A stretch of 64,000 nt of DNA from CAWGGS01 sp046704745 (GCA_046704745.1 JBJKRL010000063.1:59510-123509), one strand, 5' to 3'. Shown: positions 17,536 through 27,130, counted from the stretch's first letter. Numbers and translations: made by a program. Notes: a model not told the origin generated them from the letters alone.

Positions 17536-18632
17536 GCCTTCACCTCCCGGACTTTTTCCGGCAATGTGTTTCTAAGCCGTTTAAATACTAACAGCATCCC
17601 TATGGCTGTGAGTGCGATAACCAGGAAAAATAAGTATTTAGGCATCCAGTCCCACCACCAGTCATAAAATTTTGTATAGAGAAAAATGGTAAAGAAAACA
17701 TTGCCGGTATTGACGACTTCAGGCCAGCTTTTTCGTATTCCCAGCCAAACGGCTGCCGCGCTGGAAACAAAACCTGCTATCTGGTAGAAAATCTCCACTG
17801 TTTCGGAAGGAAAATTCAGGTAGCTGATTCGTCCCCAGTTGGCAAGGACAAGAAGAGGGAGGAAAAACAGGAGCATGGCAAAAACTCTGTAGATTACGGC
17901 AAATCCGGAATACCGGTGATGGGGGATAGCGGGAATGAGAAAGAAAACCAGGGCTGCAGGGAAAAAATTCTCCGGACGTTCCCCGAAATTGAGCCAATAG
18001 CAACCTCCCCATGTTCCCATCTGTGCCGAAAGAAAACCGGCAAAACACAGAATGCCTGCCGCAAGAAGCAGACGGGCATCCGAGGCATAGGCAAGGAGGA
18101 AGGCAAAGAGTGACCAGACGAGAAATGCCTTTGGCGATGGCGTAATATTGAAAATTTGCCCGAGCATCGACAGATTCAAAATAAAACAGACCAGACTGAC
18201 CAGGCCGAGAAGTTTTGAGAAATAACCGGTCTTTTCACGCTTTGCGGAATACATGGCGGCAGCCAGGCAGCTGAGCGGAGCGGCAATGAGAATGCCGACC
18301 TGGTTCGTTGTCGAAAACCTTCCCCAGAATTGGTAGAAAAGAAAAAAGACACTGGACGCCAGTCCCAGGGCACCAAGAAAAGATGCGATTTTCATCCCAA
18401 GGCTTAACTGCTTTTCTTTTTTACTGGAGTCAATGTCAAAGGTTGACGATAAGCTTGCCATCAGGTTTTGGTGATAAAGGTCAATGGCTGCATACTGATC
18501 TTCATTAAAGGCCACAACATTTTCTTCTTCCAGCAGTTTAAGTTCGGCCTGGAAATATCCTATCTGATCGGCTCGTTGTTGTGCTTCAGATTTTGATTTT
18601 GGCTGCATGACACTCTGATTTCTTGAATTCAT
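17532..18632 (-). CDS. DUF2157-type polytopic membrane protein
   Basis: A 366-residue protein. An N-terminal soluble helical part (about 1-100) is followed by about 9-10 hydrophobic helices. Composition and layout fit the DUF2157 family of inner-membrane proteins of unknown function. Its start overlaps the stop of the M48 protease gene (ATGA), so it belongs to the lemA-M48-DUF2157-DUF4824 operon. Role unknown; co-occurrence suggests an envelope-stress or membrane-protein quality-control unit. Confidence 0.7.
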   Translation of the reverse strand: MNSRNQSVMQPKSKSEAQQRADQIGYFQAELKLLEEENVVAFNEDQYAAIDLYHQNLMASLSSTFDIDSSKKEKQLSLGMKIASFLGALGLASSVFFLFYQFWGRFSTTNQVGILIAAPLSCLAAAMYSAKREKTGYFSKLLGLVSLVCFILNLSMLGQIFNITPSPKAFLVWSLFAFLLAYASDARLLLAAGILCFAGFLSAQMGTWGGCYWLNFGERPENFFPAALVFFLIPAIPHHRYSGFAVIYRVFAMLLFFLPLLVLANWGRISYLNFPSETVEIFYQIAGFVSSAAAVWLGIRKSWPEVVNTGNVFFTIFLYTKFYDWWWDWMPKYLFFLVIALTAIGMLLVFKRLRNTLPEKVREVKA

Positions 18633-20515
18633 GATAACGGTGGCATTGGAATGGACAAGGTGGCGGCAACGCCACGTAGAAGCTCCGCCTCCGCCTGTTC
18701 TATCCGGCCGTCGGCAAGAACGCAGGCTGTGCAGGCTTTTATCAGCAGGGCTTTGGCCTGCGGTTTCAGGCGCTTCAAAACTTTCAGTGCCTGGTCCAGC
18801 TCTGCCAGGTTGAGTTTTTCAGCGGGAATTATTTCCATACCGGTCTGTCCCAACTCGCAAGCAGCCTCGGCAAAGACCTCGTGAGGCTTGATTTTCTGGT
18901 TGTGAGCAGCATGTATCAAGGTCGACAGCACAACGGTGCAATCATGTTTTGCCTGGCTCAGGTCCTGAATAAGAGGTCCCTCTTCAGAAGGTTTTTCGAA
19001 GCATTTTTTGAGATACTCGACGACAACATGGTTGAGGCACCATTCAAAGAGGGTGATTTTTCCGTCCGCTTTGATCAACGTGTTTATATTATTAAGGAAA
19101 AGTCGTGCCTGTTCTTTGCTGATCCGGTGCAGGGTGGGCAAGGCGAGTTCGATAAGAGGCAATCGTTGTTCCGGCAAGAGATTTCCTTCGGCCCGGAGAA
19201 GCCGGAGTGTCTCAGGATAAACGCCCCGGTCGGCTGACGTCTTCAGATGCTCCAGCTGTTTGGCGCGTATCTCCCCGTCCTGATCGAGTACCAGATACAA
19301 CAGCACAGCTCGGGTGGCAAAGGGGTCGCGAGCCGCCTTCTGAAACACTTCCGGGATACCTCGCAACAACAGCCTGGCCCTGTTCAGATGCCTTTCGTCC
19401 GGACGGCCTATCTGGTTGACGACGGCGGCCCCCGTCAGGCCCAACGCCGCCTCCGGTGCTGGCTCAGCTGCTGCGGATTTACGAGGAGCTTTTTCTTTTT
19501 CCGGATGGTCTGTTTCTTTTGGAAAATTCCCATCCCAACCGGGCAGAATACGTCGGATGCGCTCGGCCAATGGCGGATGCGTTGCAAAGAGGGATTCGAA
19601 CGTAACTGCAACGGCCTGGCCGAAAAAGGCATGACTCAACTCCTCGCTTTTGGGGTGCTGTATCTGTGAACCCGTCTTGGCTGCACCGATTCTCATAAGC
19701 GCACCGCCGATTCCATCGGGGTTACGGGTAAACTGGACGGCAGAGGCGTCGGCCAGGAATTCACGTTGCCGGCTTACCGCCGACTTGATCAGCTTACCGA
19801 AGAAGGTACCGGCGTAGCCGATAACAAGAAGGCCTAATCCCAGCAGTATGACCCCGCCGCTTCCTCTGCTGGAGCGGCCTGTCCGGCCGGAACCCCTCAG
19901 AATCTGACCGCCGATCAGGCCGATAAGCAGGATACCGTGCAGGATTCCAACCAGACGGATATTAAGGCGCATATCCCCGTTTAAAATGTGACTGAACTCA
20001 TGGGCGATGACACCCTGTAGCTGCTCTCTGTTCAGCTTTTTCACGGCTCCCCGGGTTGCGGCAACGATAGCATCGCTGGTGGAAAAACCGGCTGCGAAGG
20101 CATTGATCCCATTTTCGTTCAAGACATAGACCTGGGGAACCGGTGTCCCCGCGGCAATGGCCATCTCCTCAACTACATGGACAAGCTTCCTGTTGTCGAT
20201 GTCTGGATCGTCGGCAAAGACCGGTACAGCCCCAAACATTGCGGCAACGGCATCGCCACCACCGGAAAGGGCGGAAATTTTGTAGAAGGTGCCGCCGGCA
20301 ACAACCAGAAGGACCACCGCTCCGACGCCGAAAAAGATTTGCCAGTCAAAGGGAAAGGCCAAGTGTGTTGACGATCCTGTATGATGCGCAAAACCCAAGA
20401 TAACCAGGACCAGAAGGTTGGTCAGGACAATCAAGGAGACTACCGCCAACAGAAAAAAGAACACCAGCCTGCCTGTATTGCGGCGGGCGTGATCCTGCGC
20501 TGTAAAAAAGTCCAT
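18629..20515 (-). CDS. M48-family membrane zinc metalloprotease (HtpX-like) with C-terminal TerB-like region
   Basis: A 628-residue protein. Two membrane helices (about 18-42 and 60-78) are followed by an M48 peptidase domain with the zinc motif HEFSH at ~172-176, a third ligand in the REFLADASA segment, and further helices at ~188-205 and 225-245. Beyond residue ~330 there is a long extra region; its last ~100 residues (ILVKACTACVLADGRIEQAEAELL-type helices) resemble a TerB-like helical domain. Classic HtpX is only ~290 residues, so this is the long LemA-associated M48 variant. It acts on damaged membrane proteins by analogy. The gene follows lemA with a MITE-like repeat filling the gap. Confidence 0.88.
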   Translation of the reverse strand: MDFFTAQDHARRNTGRLVFFFLLAVVSLIVLTNLLVLVILGFAHHTGSSTHLAFPFDWQIFFGVGAVVLLVVAGGTFYKISALSGGGDAVAAMFGAVPVFADDPDIDNRKLVHVVEEMAIAAGTPVPQVYVLNENGINAFAAGFSTSDAIVAATRGAVKKLNREQLQGVIAHEFSHILNGDMRLNIRLVGILHGILLIGLIGGQILRGSGRTGRSSRGSGGVILLGLGLLVIGYAGTFFGKLIKSAVSRQREFLADASAVQFTRNPDGIGGALMRIGAAKTGSQIQHPKSEELSHAFFGQAVAVTFESLFATHPPLAERIRRILPGWDGNFPKETDHPEKEKAPRKSAAAEPAPEAALGLTGAAVVNQIGRPDERHLNRARLLLRGIPEVFQKAARDPFATRAVLLYLVLDQDGEIRAKQLEHLKTSADRGVYPETLRLLRAEGNLLPEQRLPLIELALPTLHRISKEQARLFLNNINTLIKADGKITLFEWCLNHVVVEYLKKCFEKPSEEGPLIQDLSQAKHDCTVVLSTLIHAAHNQKIKPHEVFAEAACELGQTGMEIIPAEKLNLAELDQALKVLKRLKPQAKALLIKACTACVLADGRIEQAEAELLRGVAATLSIPMPPLS

Positions 20516-20539
20516 TGAAATTTTGACCTCGGGTTAGCC

Positions 20540-20818
20540 CGGAGTTCTCATCAGATCAGGCGGGATCGGGTTCGAAGTTTTTGGCAATGGACTTGGGTAG
20601 AAACACCCTTCGGGTATGAATTTCGACTCCGAGAGTAAGCTATGTTCATTGCCAAATGTAAAGAAAATGGCGCTGCCTGGACAGATGCCCCAAGAGCACT
20701 TATTGCAGGGCGCCTTTGGTGAACACCCTGTAAATTTGGCAACATTAGGGTTTGTTCGAAAAGACTTGTCCTGCCTGAAGTGAAGACAAATTGAGACAGT
20801 GTTCATGAGAAATCCGGG
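20540..20818. repeat. family B MITE-like element (B1)
   Basis: About 280 bp bounded by inverted ends CGGAGTTCTCATCA and ATGAGAAATCCG. The interior matches the element at 44627-44868: GGTTCGAAGTTTTTGGCAATGGA, CTATGTTCATT.CCAAA, GAAAATGGCGCTGCCTGG, TTTGGTGAACAC, GACAAATTGA.ACAGTGTTCATGAGAAATCCGGG. It occupies nearly the whole space between the lemA stop codon and the M48 gene start region. It has no coding capacity of its own. Confidence 0.85.
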
Positions 20819-20819
20819 T

Positions 20820-21416
20820 TTAGAAACTCACTTTTGGGGCGGCCTGAATCGATTCACTGTCGGCAAATTCGAGCAGTGTGGCATCCTGGGTGTGGCCGAA
20901 CATACCGGCTATTATCACCTGTGGGAAGGATTGCTTGTACGTATTGTAGGTCATAACCTGGTCGTTGAACGATTGACGGGCAAACGACACCTTGTTCTCT
21001 GTGGAGGTCAGCTCTTCGCTGAGTTGCATCATATTCTGGTTGGCTTTAAGATCCGGATAGGCCTCCATAAGCATATTGAACCTGCCCATGGCCCCTGCCA
21101 GGGTGCCTTCAGCCCCAGCCAGTTTCTGCATGGCAGCAGCGCTGCCGGGAGCGGCTGCGGCTTCTGCCAGCCCTTGGGCCGCCTGGTTGCGGGCTGTGAT
21201 CACCGCCTCCAGAGTCTCACGTTCGTGTTTCAAGTAGCCCTTGGCGGTCTCCACCAGATTGGGGATCAGATCATATCGTCGTTTGAGTTGAACTTCGATC
21301 TGGGCAAAGGCGTTTTTGTACCGGTTGCGAAGGGCAACCAGCTTGTTGAAGATCCCGATTACGTAGAGAACAAAAAGCACCAGAACGGCCAGAACCACGA
21401 TTGCTGCAATACCCAT
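20820..21416 (-). CDS. lemA: LemA family protein
   Basis: A 198-residue protein with one N-terminal membrane helix (about 3-25) and a cytoplasmic or periplasmic helical bundle. Family motifs: YNKLVALRN-like FNKLVALRNRYKNAFAQIEVQLKRR, DLIPNLVETAKGY and FNMLMEAYPDLKANQNM. I start it at the ATG at 21416 because AGGAGGG lies six bases upstream; an in-frame ATG 18 bases earlier overlaps that site. It is first in the operon with the M48 protease. The stop codon lies at the very edge of the family B repeat, whose last bases may supply it. Confidence 0.93.
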   Translation of the reverse strand: MGIAAIVVLAVLVLFVLYVIGIFNKLVALRNRYKNAFAQIEVQLKRRYDLIPNLVETAKGYLKHERETLEAVITARNQAAQGLAEAAAAPGSAAAMQKLAGAEGTLAGAMGRFNMLMEAYPDLKANQNMMQLSEELTSTENKVSFARQSFNDQVMTYNTYKQSFPQVIIAGMFGHTQDATLLEFADSESIQAAPKVSF

Positions 21417-21434
21417 TTCCACCCTCCTGTCCAT

Positions 21435-21980
21435 ATAGTATCGAAACTTATTAACCTTGCATCCGATTCATCGTCTTTTGGGAGTGTATTCTTTATGCTA
21501 ACTGCTAATTGATTCATTTAATCGTACCTATCATAACAATGCAACTATTTATTTTGAGTCTCGGCTCTCAGCTCAGGATGAAGCTGAAGGTGGTATGAAA
21601 TTCCATGTTGGTGGAAGGTTCGGTTATCGAAGAACCGCTCAAAGCTTACGGGCAACCTTTCCCGGGACGCCATTAACCCTTCCCTGGGGTCTTGCCGCAG
21701 CCGTCCAGGCTGCGGGACATCGGCGAAAATGTCACCCGTAAGTTCCCAGGCATTGAGATCATCTAAATTTCTATTATGTGTTGATCTCGCGCCGCAAGAA
21801 CGGACGTTTATAAGAAATCCGGGTTAGTGGAGGAAGATCTGTGCATTGGCCGTGATGGGGAGAATGGTTGTTGCCAGGAGAAAGAAAAGCGGCTAAAAAG
21901 AGCAGGGGAAACCAATAGAGACCGCACGGAATCGAAAATATAAAAATCCAGAGGAAGTAATTGAAAAATCGGAGGAGTTC
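21435..21980. other. 545-bp intergenic region upstream of transketolase
   Basis: Besides promoters for lemA and transketolase, this holds the structured segment at 21645-21742 described separately. A solo copy of the family B terminus (AAGAAATCCGGGTTAG) lies at 21810-21825. No protein-coding gene is supported. Confidence 0.5.
21645..21742 (+). ncRNA. candidate structured RNA leader upstream of transketolase
   Basis: An 8-base closing helix (CTTACGGG at 21645-21652 with CCCGTAAG at 21735-21742) encloses a perfect 8-base hairpin (CCGCAGCC-GTCCA-GGCTGCGG, about 21694-21714) and a 5-base hairpin (GACAT-CGGCGAAA-ATGTC, about 21716-21733), with a further G/C-rich segment at 21650-21690. This nested architecture is typical of a riboswitch or small RNA. 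I could not match it to a known class; the words GGGCAACC and GGGACGC recall the c-di-GMP-I aptamer, but the rest does not fit. It lies 238 bases before the transketolase start, so it could also be an independent RNA. Confidence 0.4.
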
Positions 21981-23873
21981 ATGAAATTTCCAATAGACCT
22001 CAGTTCTTATAAACCCTTGAAGTTCAGGACCTCCCAGGATGGACTGGATGACGACCAGCGCAGGTCGCTGGTAAATAACATTCAGCTCGTAAGAGACAGC
22101 CTGATTTTCTTTACGGCTTTTGCCAATTGTAAAGGACTTGGCGGACATACCGGCGGAGCCTTCGATATTGTCCCTGAGGTGCTTATCATGGACGGTTTTA
22201 TGAAGGGTTCCGATAAGTTTCATCCGGTCTTTTTCGATGAGGCCGGGCATCGGGTTGCCATCCAATATATGATGGCGGCGTTAAACGGTCATCGGGAAAT
22301 TGAATCGCTGCTTCATTACCGTGAGTTTGACCAAGGGTTGTACGGCCATCCGGAGCGGCATGAGTCCAACGGGATCTTCTTTAGTTCCGGCAGGCTCGGT
22401 CATCTCTGGAGTTACGTTAACGGTGTGGCCGAATCTATGAGGGACAAAACCTTGGTCCTGTTCGGCAGCGATGGCTCGCAACAGGAGGGAGATGATGCCG
22501 AGGCAGCCCGTTATGCCGTGGCCAGGAATCTGAATGTAAAATTGATCATCGACGATAACGATGTGACCATCGCCGGACACCCGAGCAGCTATATGCACGG
22601 CTATGATGTGGCCAGGACGCTGGCCGGGCACGGCCTGAGTGTAAATAGCGGAGACGGTGAGAATGTGGATGAGCTTTTCGGCCGGATCAAGGAGGCGCTT
22701 CTTGCCGACGGCCCTGTGGCGCTTGTCAACAAACGTCTGATGGCTGTCGGCGTACCGGGTATCGAAGGCCTGCCCAAGGGGCATGATGTGATCCCGGTTG
22801 CCATGGCCATCGACTATCTTCATGCCCGGGGATATGAAGAGGCCGTCAAGTTGCTGAATGAGACCAAGGCGCAGAAGTCGTCTGTAATCTATCGTGGCAG
22901 TACCACGGAAACGGGCAAGAACCGAGACGATTTCGGCAAGGCGATCTGTGAGATTTTGGCTGGAATGAGCGACCCGGAGTCGGCGGTACTGGTGGTGGAT
23001 TCCGACCTGGAAGGCTCTTGCGGGCTGCACCATATCCGCAAGGAATTTCCGGAAGTCTATGTACACGGCGGAATCATGGAACGCAACAATTTCTCGGTGG
23101 CAGCAGGCTTCGGCTCTTCCTTCGGCCGTCAGGGCATTTTCGGGACCTTTGCCGCCTTCCAGGAGATGGTGATATCCGAGATCACCATGGCCAGGCTGAA
23201 TCAGGCGAATGTGCTGGCCCATTTCTCCCATTCCGGCGTCGATGACATGGCCGACAATACCTGTCATTTCGGAATCAATAACTTCTTTGCCGACAACGGG
23301 CTGGCAGAAAACGACGCCACACGGCTGTTCTTCCCTGCCGATACCTTGCAATTACGACAGATCATCAAGTCTGTTTTTGCCGACACAGGGTTGCGTTTTA
23401 TCTTTTCCACTCGCTCGGCGACCCCCTATATACTGGATACCGAAGGAAACAAACTCTATGGCGACGGCTATAGATTTGTGCCGGGCAAAGATGAGGTCGT
23501 CCGCACGGGAAATGCTGGTTACATCGTCTCCTACGGCGAGATGCTCTATCGCTGCCTGGATGCAGCGGAGCAGCTCAAGGAGGAGGGGATCGATATCGGG
23601 CTAATCAACAAGCCGACACTCAATGTTGTCGATGCCGATATGCTTGCCACCCTGGGAGCTAGTCCCTTGGTACTGGTAGTAGAGAGCCAGAACGAGAAGA
23701 CCGGCCTTGGAGTCCGCTATGGTACCTGGCTGCTTGAGCGTGGCCATGCCGTAAAATATGCCCATATGGGTACCGCCAGAGAGGGCAGAGGCGGTTTGAC
23801 GGAACAGATCCCGTATCAGGGTCTGGGGGTTGAGGATATCAAGAGCAGAATACGGTCGATGGTGAAGGCGTAA
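21981..23873 (+). CDS. tkt: transketolase
   Basis: A 630-residue thiamine diphosphate enzyme of the non-oxidative pentose phosphate pathway. Strong GGAGGAG ribosome site. The TPP-binding motif reads GSDGSQQEGDDAEAARYAVARN with IDDNDVTI closing it. The N-terminal GHTGGAFD segment and pyrimidine-domain stretch (SVAAGFGSSFGRQGIFGTF) are present, so all three domains are there in one chain. Sequence differs from the textbook GDGE/LSAxH transketolase in several motifs, so a specialised transketolase-like activity is possible. It ends 16 bases before a strong terminator and is single-gene. Confidence 0.85.
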   Translation: MKFPIDLSSYKPLKFRTSQDGLDDDQRRSLVNNIQLVRDSLIFFTAFANCKGLGGHTGGAFDIVPEVLIMDGFMKGSDKFHPVFFDEAGHRVAIQYMMAALNGHREIESLLHYREFDQGLYGHPERHESNGIFFSSGRLGHLWSYVNGVAESMRDKTLVLFGSDGSQQEGDDAEAARYAVARNLNVKLIIDDNDVTIAGHPSSYMHGYDVARTLAGHGLSVNSGDGENVDELFGRIKEALLADGPVALVNKRLMAVGVPGIEGLPKGHDVIPVAMAIDYLHARGYEEAVKLLNETKAQKSSVIYRGSTTETGKNRDDFGKAICEILAGMSDPESAVLVVDSDLEGSCGLHHIRKEFPEVYVHGGIMERNNFSVAAGFGSSFGRQGIFGTFAAFQEMVISEITMARLNQANVLAHFSHSGVDDMADNTCHFGINNFFADNGLAENDATRLFFPADTLQLRQIIKSVFADTGLRFIFSTRSATPYILDTEGNKLYGDGYRFVPGKDEVVRTGNAGYIVSYGEMLYRCLDAAEQLKEEGIDIGLINKPTLNVVDADMLATLGASPLVLVVESQNEKTGLGVRYGTWLLERGHAVKYAHMGTAREGRGGLTEQIPYQGLGVEDIKSRIRSMVKA

Positions 23874-23896
23874 TCTTAACCCATACAATAAACCGG

Positions 23897-23940
23897 ACAG
23901 CCATACCTCCTGATGGGCAAGGGTATGGCTGTTTTTTTTT
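23897..23940 (+). terminator. intrinsic terminator after transketolase
   Basis: 11-base stem ACAGCCATACC / GGTATGGCTGT followed directly by a run of T residues. Confidence 0.93.
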
Positions 23941-24021
23941 CGTTACCAGGGCTGCGGGTCACCAAGAAATTCAATAAAAGGTGGAAGGCCCACGGTTATC
24001 GACAACGGAGGCTGCAATAGT

Positions 24022-24822
24022 ATGAACGTAATACCAGAAATATACGATGTATTATTAAAGGTTCGAGAGCAAAGTCCTGTGGTTCATCATCTGACAAACT
24101 GGGTGACAATCTATGACTGTGCACAAATTGTAAAGACCTTGGGCGCATCTCCGGTTATGGCCCATGCCATTGAAGAGGTTGCTGACATGACAGCTATTGC
24201 CTCTGCCCTGGTTCTCAACATCGGGACCTTGACCACCGAGATGATTGAGGCGATGAAACTGGCTGCCAAAGCAGCAAATACCAAGGGTATTCCCGTGGTT
24301 CTTGATGCCTGTGGAGCTGGAGCTACACCGTTACGCGACCAAAAGGTGCTCGAGTTACTGGAGCAGACTCAAATAGATATCTTGAAGGGAAACGCCTCCG
24401 AGATAGCCCGCATCGCCGGTCAGAACGTCCGGACCAAAGGGGTCGATGCGAGGGAAACCGGAACGGACCCCGGAGTGTTTGCCCAAGAACTGGCTCAGGC
24501 CCGTAAACTCACTGTTGTGGTGACCGGCCGGGAGGACGTTGTGGCGGATATCAACGGGGTATCCCGGGTACGCAATGGCCATGCTCTTATGGAGCATGTG
24601 GTTGGGACCGGGTGTATGGCTACTTCGGTCATCGGGACTTTCTCTGCTGTTGAACCGGACTGCCGGAAGGCCGCTGTCGCGGCCCTTGTCTGCTATGAGA
24701 TCGCAGCAGAGATGGCGGCACAGCAGACAGCCGGACCGGCTGCTTTTAAAACCGGCCTGTTTGACTGCCTCTACATGCTTGATCGCCAGACGGTCGAGAG
24801 AATGATCGAAGCCGACATATGA
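24022..24822 (+). CDS. thiM: hydroxyethylthiazole kinase
   Basis: A 266-residue ribokinase-like enzyme that phosphorylates the thiazole alcohol for thiamine salvage. Family motifs: VHHLTNWVTIYDCAQ (substrate pocket), SPVMAHAIEEV, LVLNIGTLT, VLDACGAGATPLR and the anion-hole/catalytic VVGTGCMATSVIGTF, with the expected Cys. It overlaps thiE by four bases, forming a two-gene salvage operon. I see no TPP riboswitch in the 140 bases upstream, which is unusual for this pathway. Confidence 0.97.
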   Translation: MNVIPEIYDVLLKVREQSPVVHHLTNWVTIYDCAQIVKTLGASPVMAHAIEEVADMTAIASALVLNIGTLTTEMIEAMKLAAKAANTKGIPVVLDACGAGATPLRDQKVLELLEQTQIDILKGNASEIARIAGQNVRTKGVDARETGTDPGVFAQELAQARKLTVVVTGREDVVADINGVSRVRNGHALMEHVVGTGCMATSVIGTFSAVEPDCRKAAVAALVCYEIAAEMAAQQTAGPAAFKTGLFDCLYMLDRQTVERMIEADI

Positions 24823-25421
24823 AAGGGTACTATTTTATAACCGATGCCGAATTAAGCCGTGCCGGTAATTATAGCGACGTGCAAAATGCTGTTGCCGCCG
24901 GTGTCCATGTGGTGCAATATCGTTGCAAAAAAGGTACAGCCAGAGTGATGTGCGTTGAGGCTGAATCCCTTAAAAAGCTCTGCGTCAAGACAGTGTTTCT
25001 CGTCAATGACCGGGTCGATATCGCTTTAGCCGTCAATGCCGACGGAGTTCATCTCGGCCAGGATGACATGCCCCTGCCACTGGCCCGCAGATTGCTGGGT
25101 GATAAAAAGATAATCGGCCTTACCGTACATAATCTTGAAGAGGCCAGGCAAGCTGAGGATGTTGGGGCTGATTATCTGGGTGTCTCCCCCATCTTTCCTA
25201 CCACAACCAAAAGAGATGCCGGACTTCCTGCAGGAATTGGGTTGATTCGGGATATAAAGGCTGCCGTACCACTGCCTCTCATTGCTATTGGAGGGATCAC
25301 CTTAGCCAATGCACCGGATGTCGTCCGGGCCGGAGCCGACGGTCTTTGTGCTGTCTCTGCCATTATAAGCCGGGAAAATGTCAAAGGGGAAATAGAAAAG
25401 TTCCAGCGCCTGTTTGCATGA
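24819..25421 (+). CDS. thiE: thiamine phosphate synthase
   Basis: A 200-residue TIM-barrel enzyme joining HMP-PP and thiazole phosphate. Motifs: VVQYRCKKG (pyrophosphate-binding region), VNDRVDIALAVNADGVHLGQDDMPL, GADYLGVSPIFPTTTKRDAG and AIGGI. Start ATG overlaps the thiM stop. The thiamine product serves the TPP enzyme encoded just upstream (transketolase). Confidence 0.97.
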   Translation: MKGYYFITDAELSRAGNYSDVQNAVAAGVHVVQYRCKKGTARVMCVEAESLKKLCVKTVFLVNDRVDIALAVNADGVHLGQDDMPLPLARRLLGDKKIIGLTVHNLEEARQAEDVGADYLGVSPIFPTTTKRDAGLPAGIGLIRDIKAAVPLPLIAIGGITLANAPDVVRAGADGLCAVSAIISRENVKGEIEKFQRLFA

Positions 25422-25505
25422 CAGGTGAACCTCCCCACAGTACCGATAGACAGTAGGTATTAACGCTGATTTCTCATCAGTTCAGACACCATTAAAAGTA
25501 CGCGA

Positions 25506-26381
25506 TCAGCCCGTGAGGTGCTCCATGGCTGTATGCCGGCGGTAGAGGCTGCCGTACCTGCCGAAGATGACGGAAAAGCCGTAGCAAAGACCAGCGATGA
25601 GGACGATCGATGGGCCGGAGGGAAAATTCAAGTAAAATGAGAGCAGCAATCCCGAGTAGCTGGAGAGCATGGCAATAATTGCTGCTGCAAGAGATGCGGA
25701 CCAGAACTGTTTGGCCCAGAAACTTGCCGAGGCGGCGGGCAGCATAAGCATACCCACTGCCATCAGAGTTCCCAAAGCGGTGAATCCGGAGACCAGATTC
25801 AAGACCACGAGAACCAGGAAAATAAAATGCATTGTTGCCCCGTGCCCACCCACGGAACGCAGAAAACCGGGATCGAAGCATTCGACGATCAGCGGTCTGT
25901 AGATAAGGGCCATGGTAAAAAGGGTGATCGTGGTAATGGAGGCAACAAGGATCAAGGCCGGATCGTCGACTGAGAGAATGGTGCCGAACAGCACATGGAC
26001 CAGGTCGACGCTGGTGCCGCGAATGGAGATAATCAACACTCCCGCGGCCAGGGAGATAAGATAGAGAGCGGCAAAACTCGCATCTTCACGCAGGGATGTT
26101 ACTCGTGTTATGGCTCCTGCAACAAGCGCCACGGTAAGTCCGACGACGATTCCGCCTATGGTCATGGCATACAGCGACAGGCCGGAGACCAGAAAACCGA
26201 TGGCTGCACCCGGCAGGACCGCATGGGAGAGGGCATCGCCCATCAGACTCATGCGCCGTAGGACCAGCAACATGCCCACCGGGGCGCACCCTATGGCCAG
26301 GGCAAAACAGGCCACCAAGGCATGACGCATAAAGAGAAATTCCCCAAAGGGGGAGAAGAAGAAGTGGACGAAGCTGTTCAT
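25506..26381 (-). CDS. metal ABC transporter permease (ZnuB/MntB type)
   Basis: A 291-residue integral membrane protein with about eight helices, ABC-3 family. Signature: RRMSLMGDALSHAVLPGAAIGFL near residue 40 and GLLLSFYLNFPSGPSIVL near the C-terminus. The start ATG overlaps the stop of the ATPase gene. It should move zinc or manganese across the inner membrane with the ATPase next door. The metal is not determined, but the Fur-family gene close by favours a zinc or iron/manganese-controlled role. Confidence 0.92.
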   Translation of the reverse strand: MNSFVHFFFSPFGEFLFMRHALVACFALAIGCAPVGMLLVLRRMSLMGDALSHAVLPGAAIGFLVSGLSLYAMTIGGIVVGLTVALVAGAITRVTSLREDASFAALYLISLAAGVLIISIRGTSVDLVHVLFGTILSVDDPALILVASITTITLFTMALIYRPLIVECFDPGFLRSVGGHGATMHFIFLVLVVLNLVSGFTALGTLMAVGMLMLPAASASFWAKQFWSASLAAAIIAMLSSYSGLLLSFYLNFPSGPSIVLIAGLCYGFSVIFGRYGSLYRRHTAMEHLTG

Positions 26382-27118
26382 ACCTGGTCCTCTTCGCAAA
26401 CCTTGGCCGATTCGTCCCAGGCCTCGGACATATGGCGCGAAAGCAGCAGATTTTCTTCGGTTAAAACGTTGCGGGTCTCCCCCCAGCCGATGAGCTGCCG
26501 TGCCAGCAGCAGGGTACGGGGAAAATAGGTCCGAACCTGCTCGAAATCGTGGAGGGCTGCAATAATTATCCGGTTTTCACAATGCCAATGTTTGATGACC
26601 TCAAGAAGATCAAAGGTCGTTTGGGCATCTATGGAGGTAAACGGTTCGTCGAGGACAACTACAGGACTGTTCTGCAACAGTATGCGGGCAAACATGACCC
26701 GCCGGAACTGGCCGCCGGAGAGATCGCTTATGGCCCGGGTCTCAAATCCGACCAGCCCTACAGTCGCAAGAGCTTTCTCCGCTTTGGCCCAGAGTTCACG
26801 CTTCATGCCGCCGAAAAAGCCGATATCGTGCCAGAGCCCGAGGATTACGGTATCAAGAACCGTAATCGGAAAACTTCTGTCGATTTCCAGATATTGAGGG
26901 AGGTAGGCAATTTGTTTGGGCTTCATACCGCCTCGGTCAATACGTCCTCCCAATGGCCTCAAGATGCCCGTAATTCCCTTTAACAGCGTACTTTTTCCTG
27001 AACCGTTAGGTCCTACCACTGCGGTCATCGATCCGGCTTCAAAAGCGCCGGATAGGTGGTGTACCGCCGGGTGCCGCTCGTAACCGAGGGTCAGGTTCTT
27101 AAGGGTAATTGCTTGCAT
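26378..27118 (-). CDS. metal ABC transporter ATP-binding protein (ZnuC type)
   Basis: A 246-residue ATPase with Walker A GPNGSGKST at ~36-44, Q-loop LPQYLEI, signature LSGGQFRR and Walker B VVVLDEPF followed by the H-loop AALHDFEQV. Partner of the permease, with which it overlaps by four bases. The usual periplasmic binding protein (ZnuA) is not next to it: the space upstream contains only a 50-codon ORF and a regulator on the other strand. Confidence 0.94.
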   Translation of the reverse strand: MQAITLKNLTLGYERHPAVHHLSGAFEAGSMTAVVGPNGSGKSTLLKGITGILRPLGGRIDRGGMKPKQIAYLPQYLEIDRSFPITVLDTVILGLWHDIGFFGGMKRELWAKAEKALATVGLVGFETRAISDLSGGQFRRVMFARILLQNSPVVVLDEPFTSIDAQTTFDLLEVIKHWHCENRIIIAALHDFEQVRTYFPRTLLLARQLIGWGETRNVLTEENLLLSRHMSEAWDESAKVCEEDQV

Positions 27119-27130
27119 CTCTAAGACCTT

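Noticed and set aside
21645..21742. c-di-GMP-I (GEMM) riboswitch
   Set aside because: Only the words GGGCAACC and GGGACGC agree; the GNRA tetraloop, the AAAGCC docking strand and the second helix do not fit. Kept as an unclassified structure.
23941..24021. TPP riboswitch before thiM
   Set aside because: The CTGAGA and ACC(C)TGATCTGGATAATGCCAGCG-type cores are absent in the 140 bases upstream.
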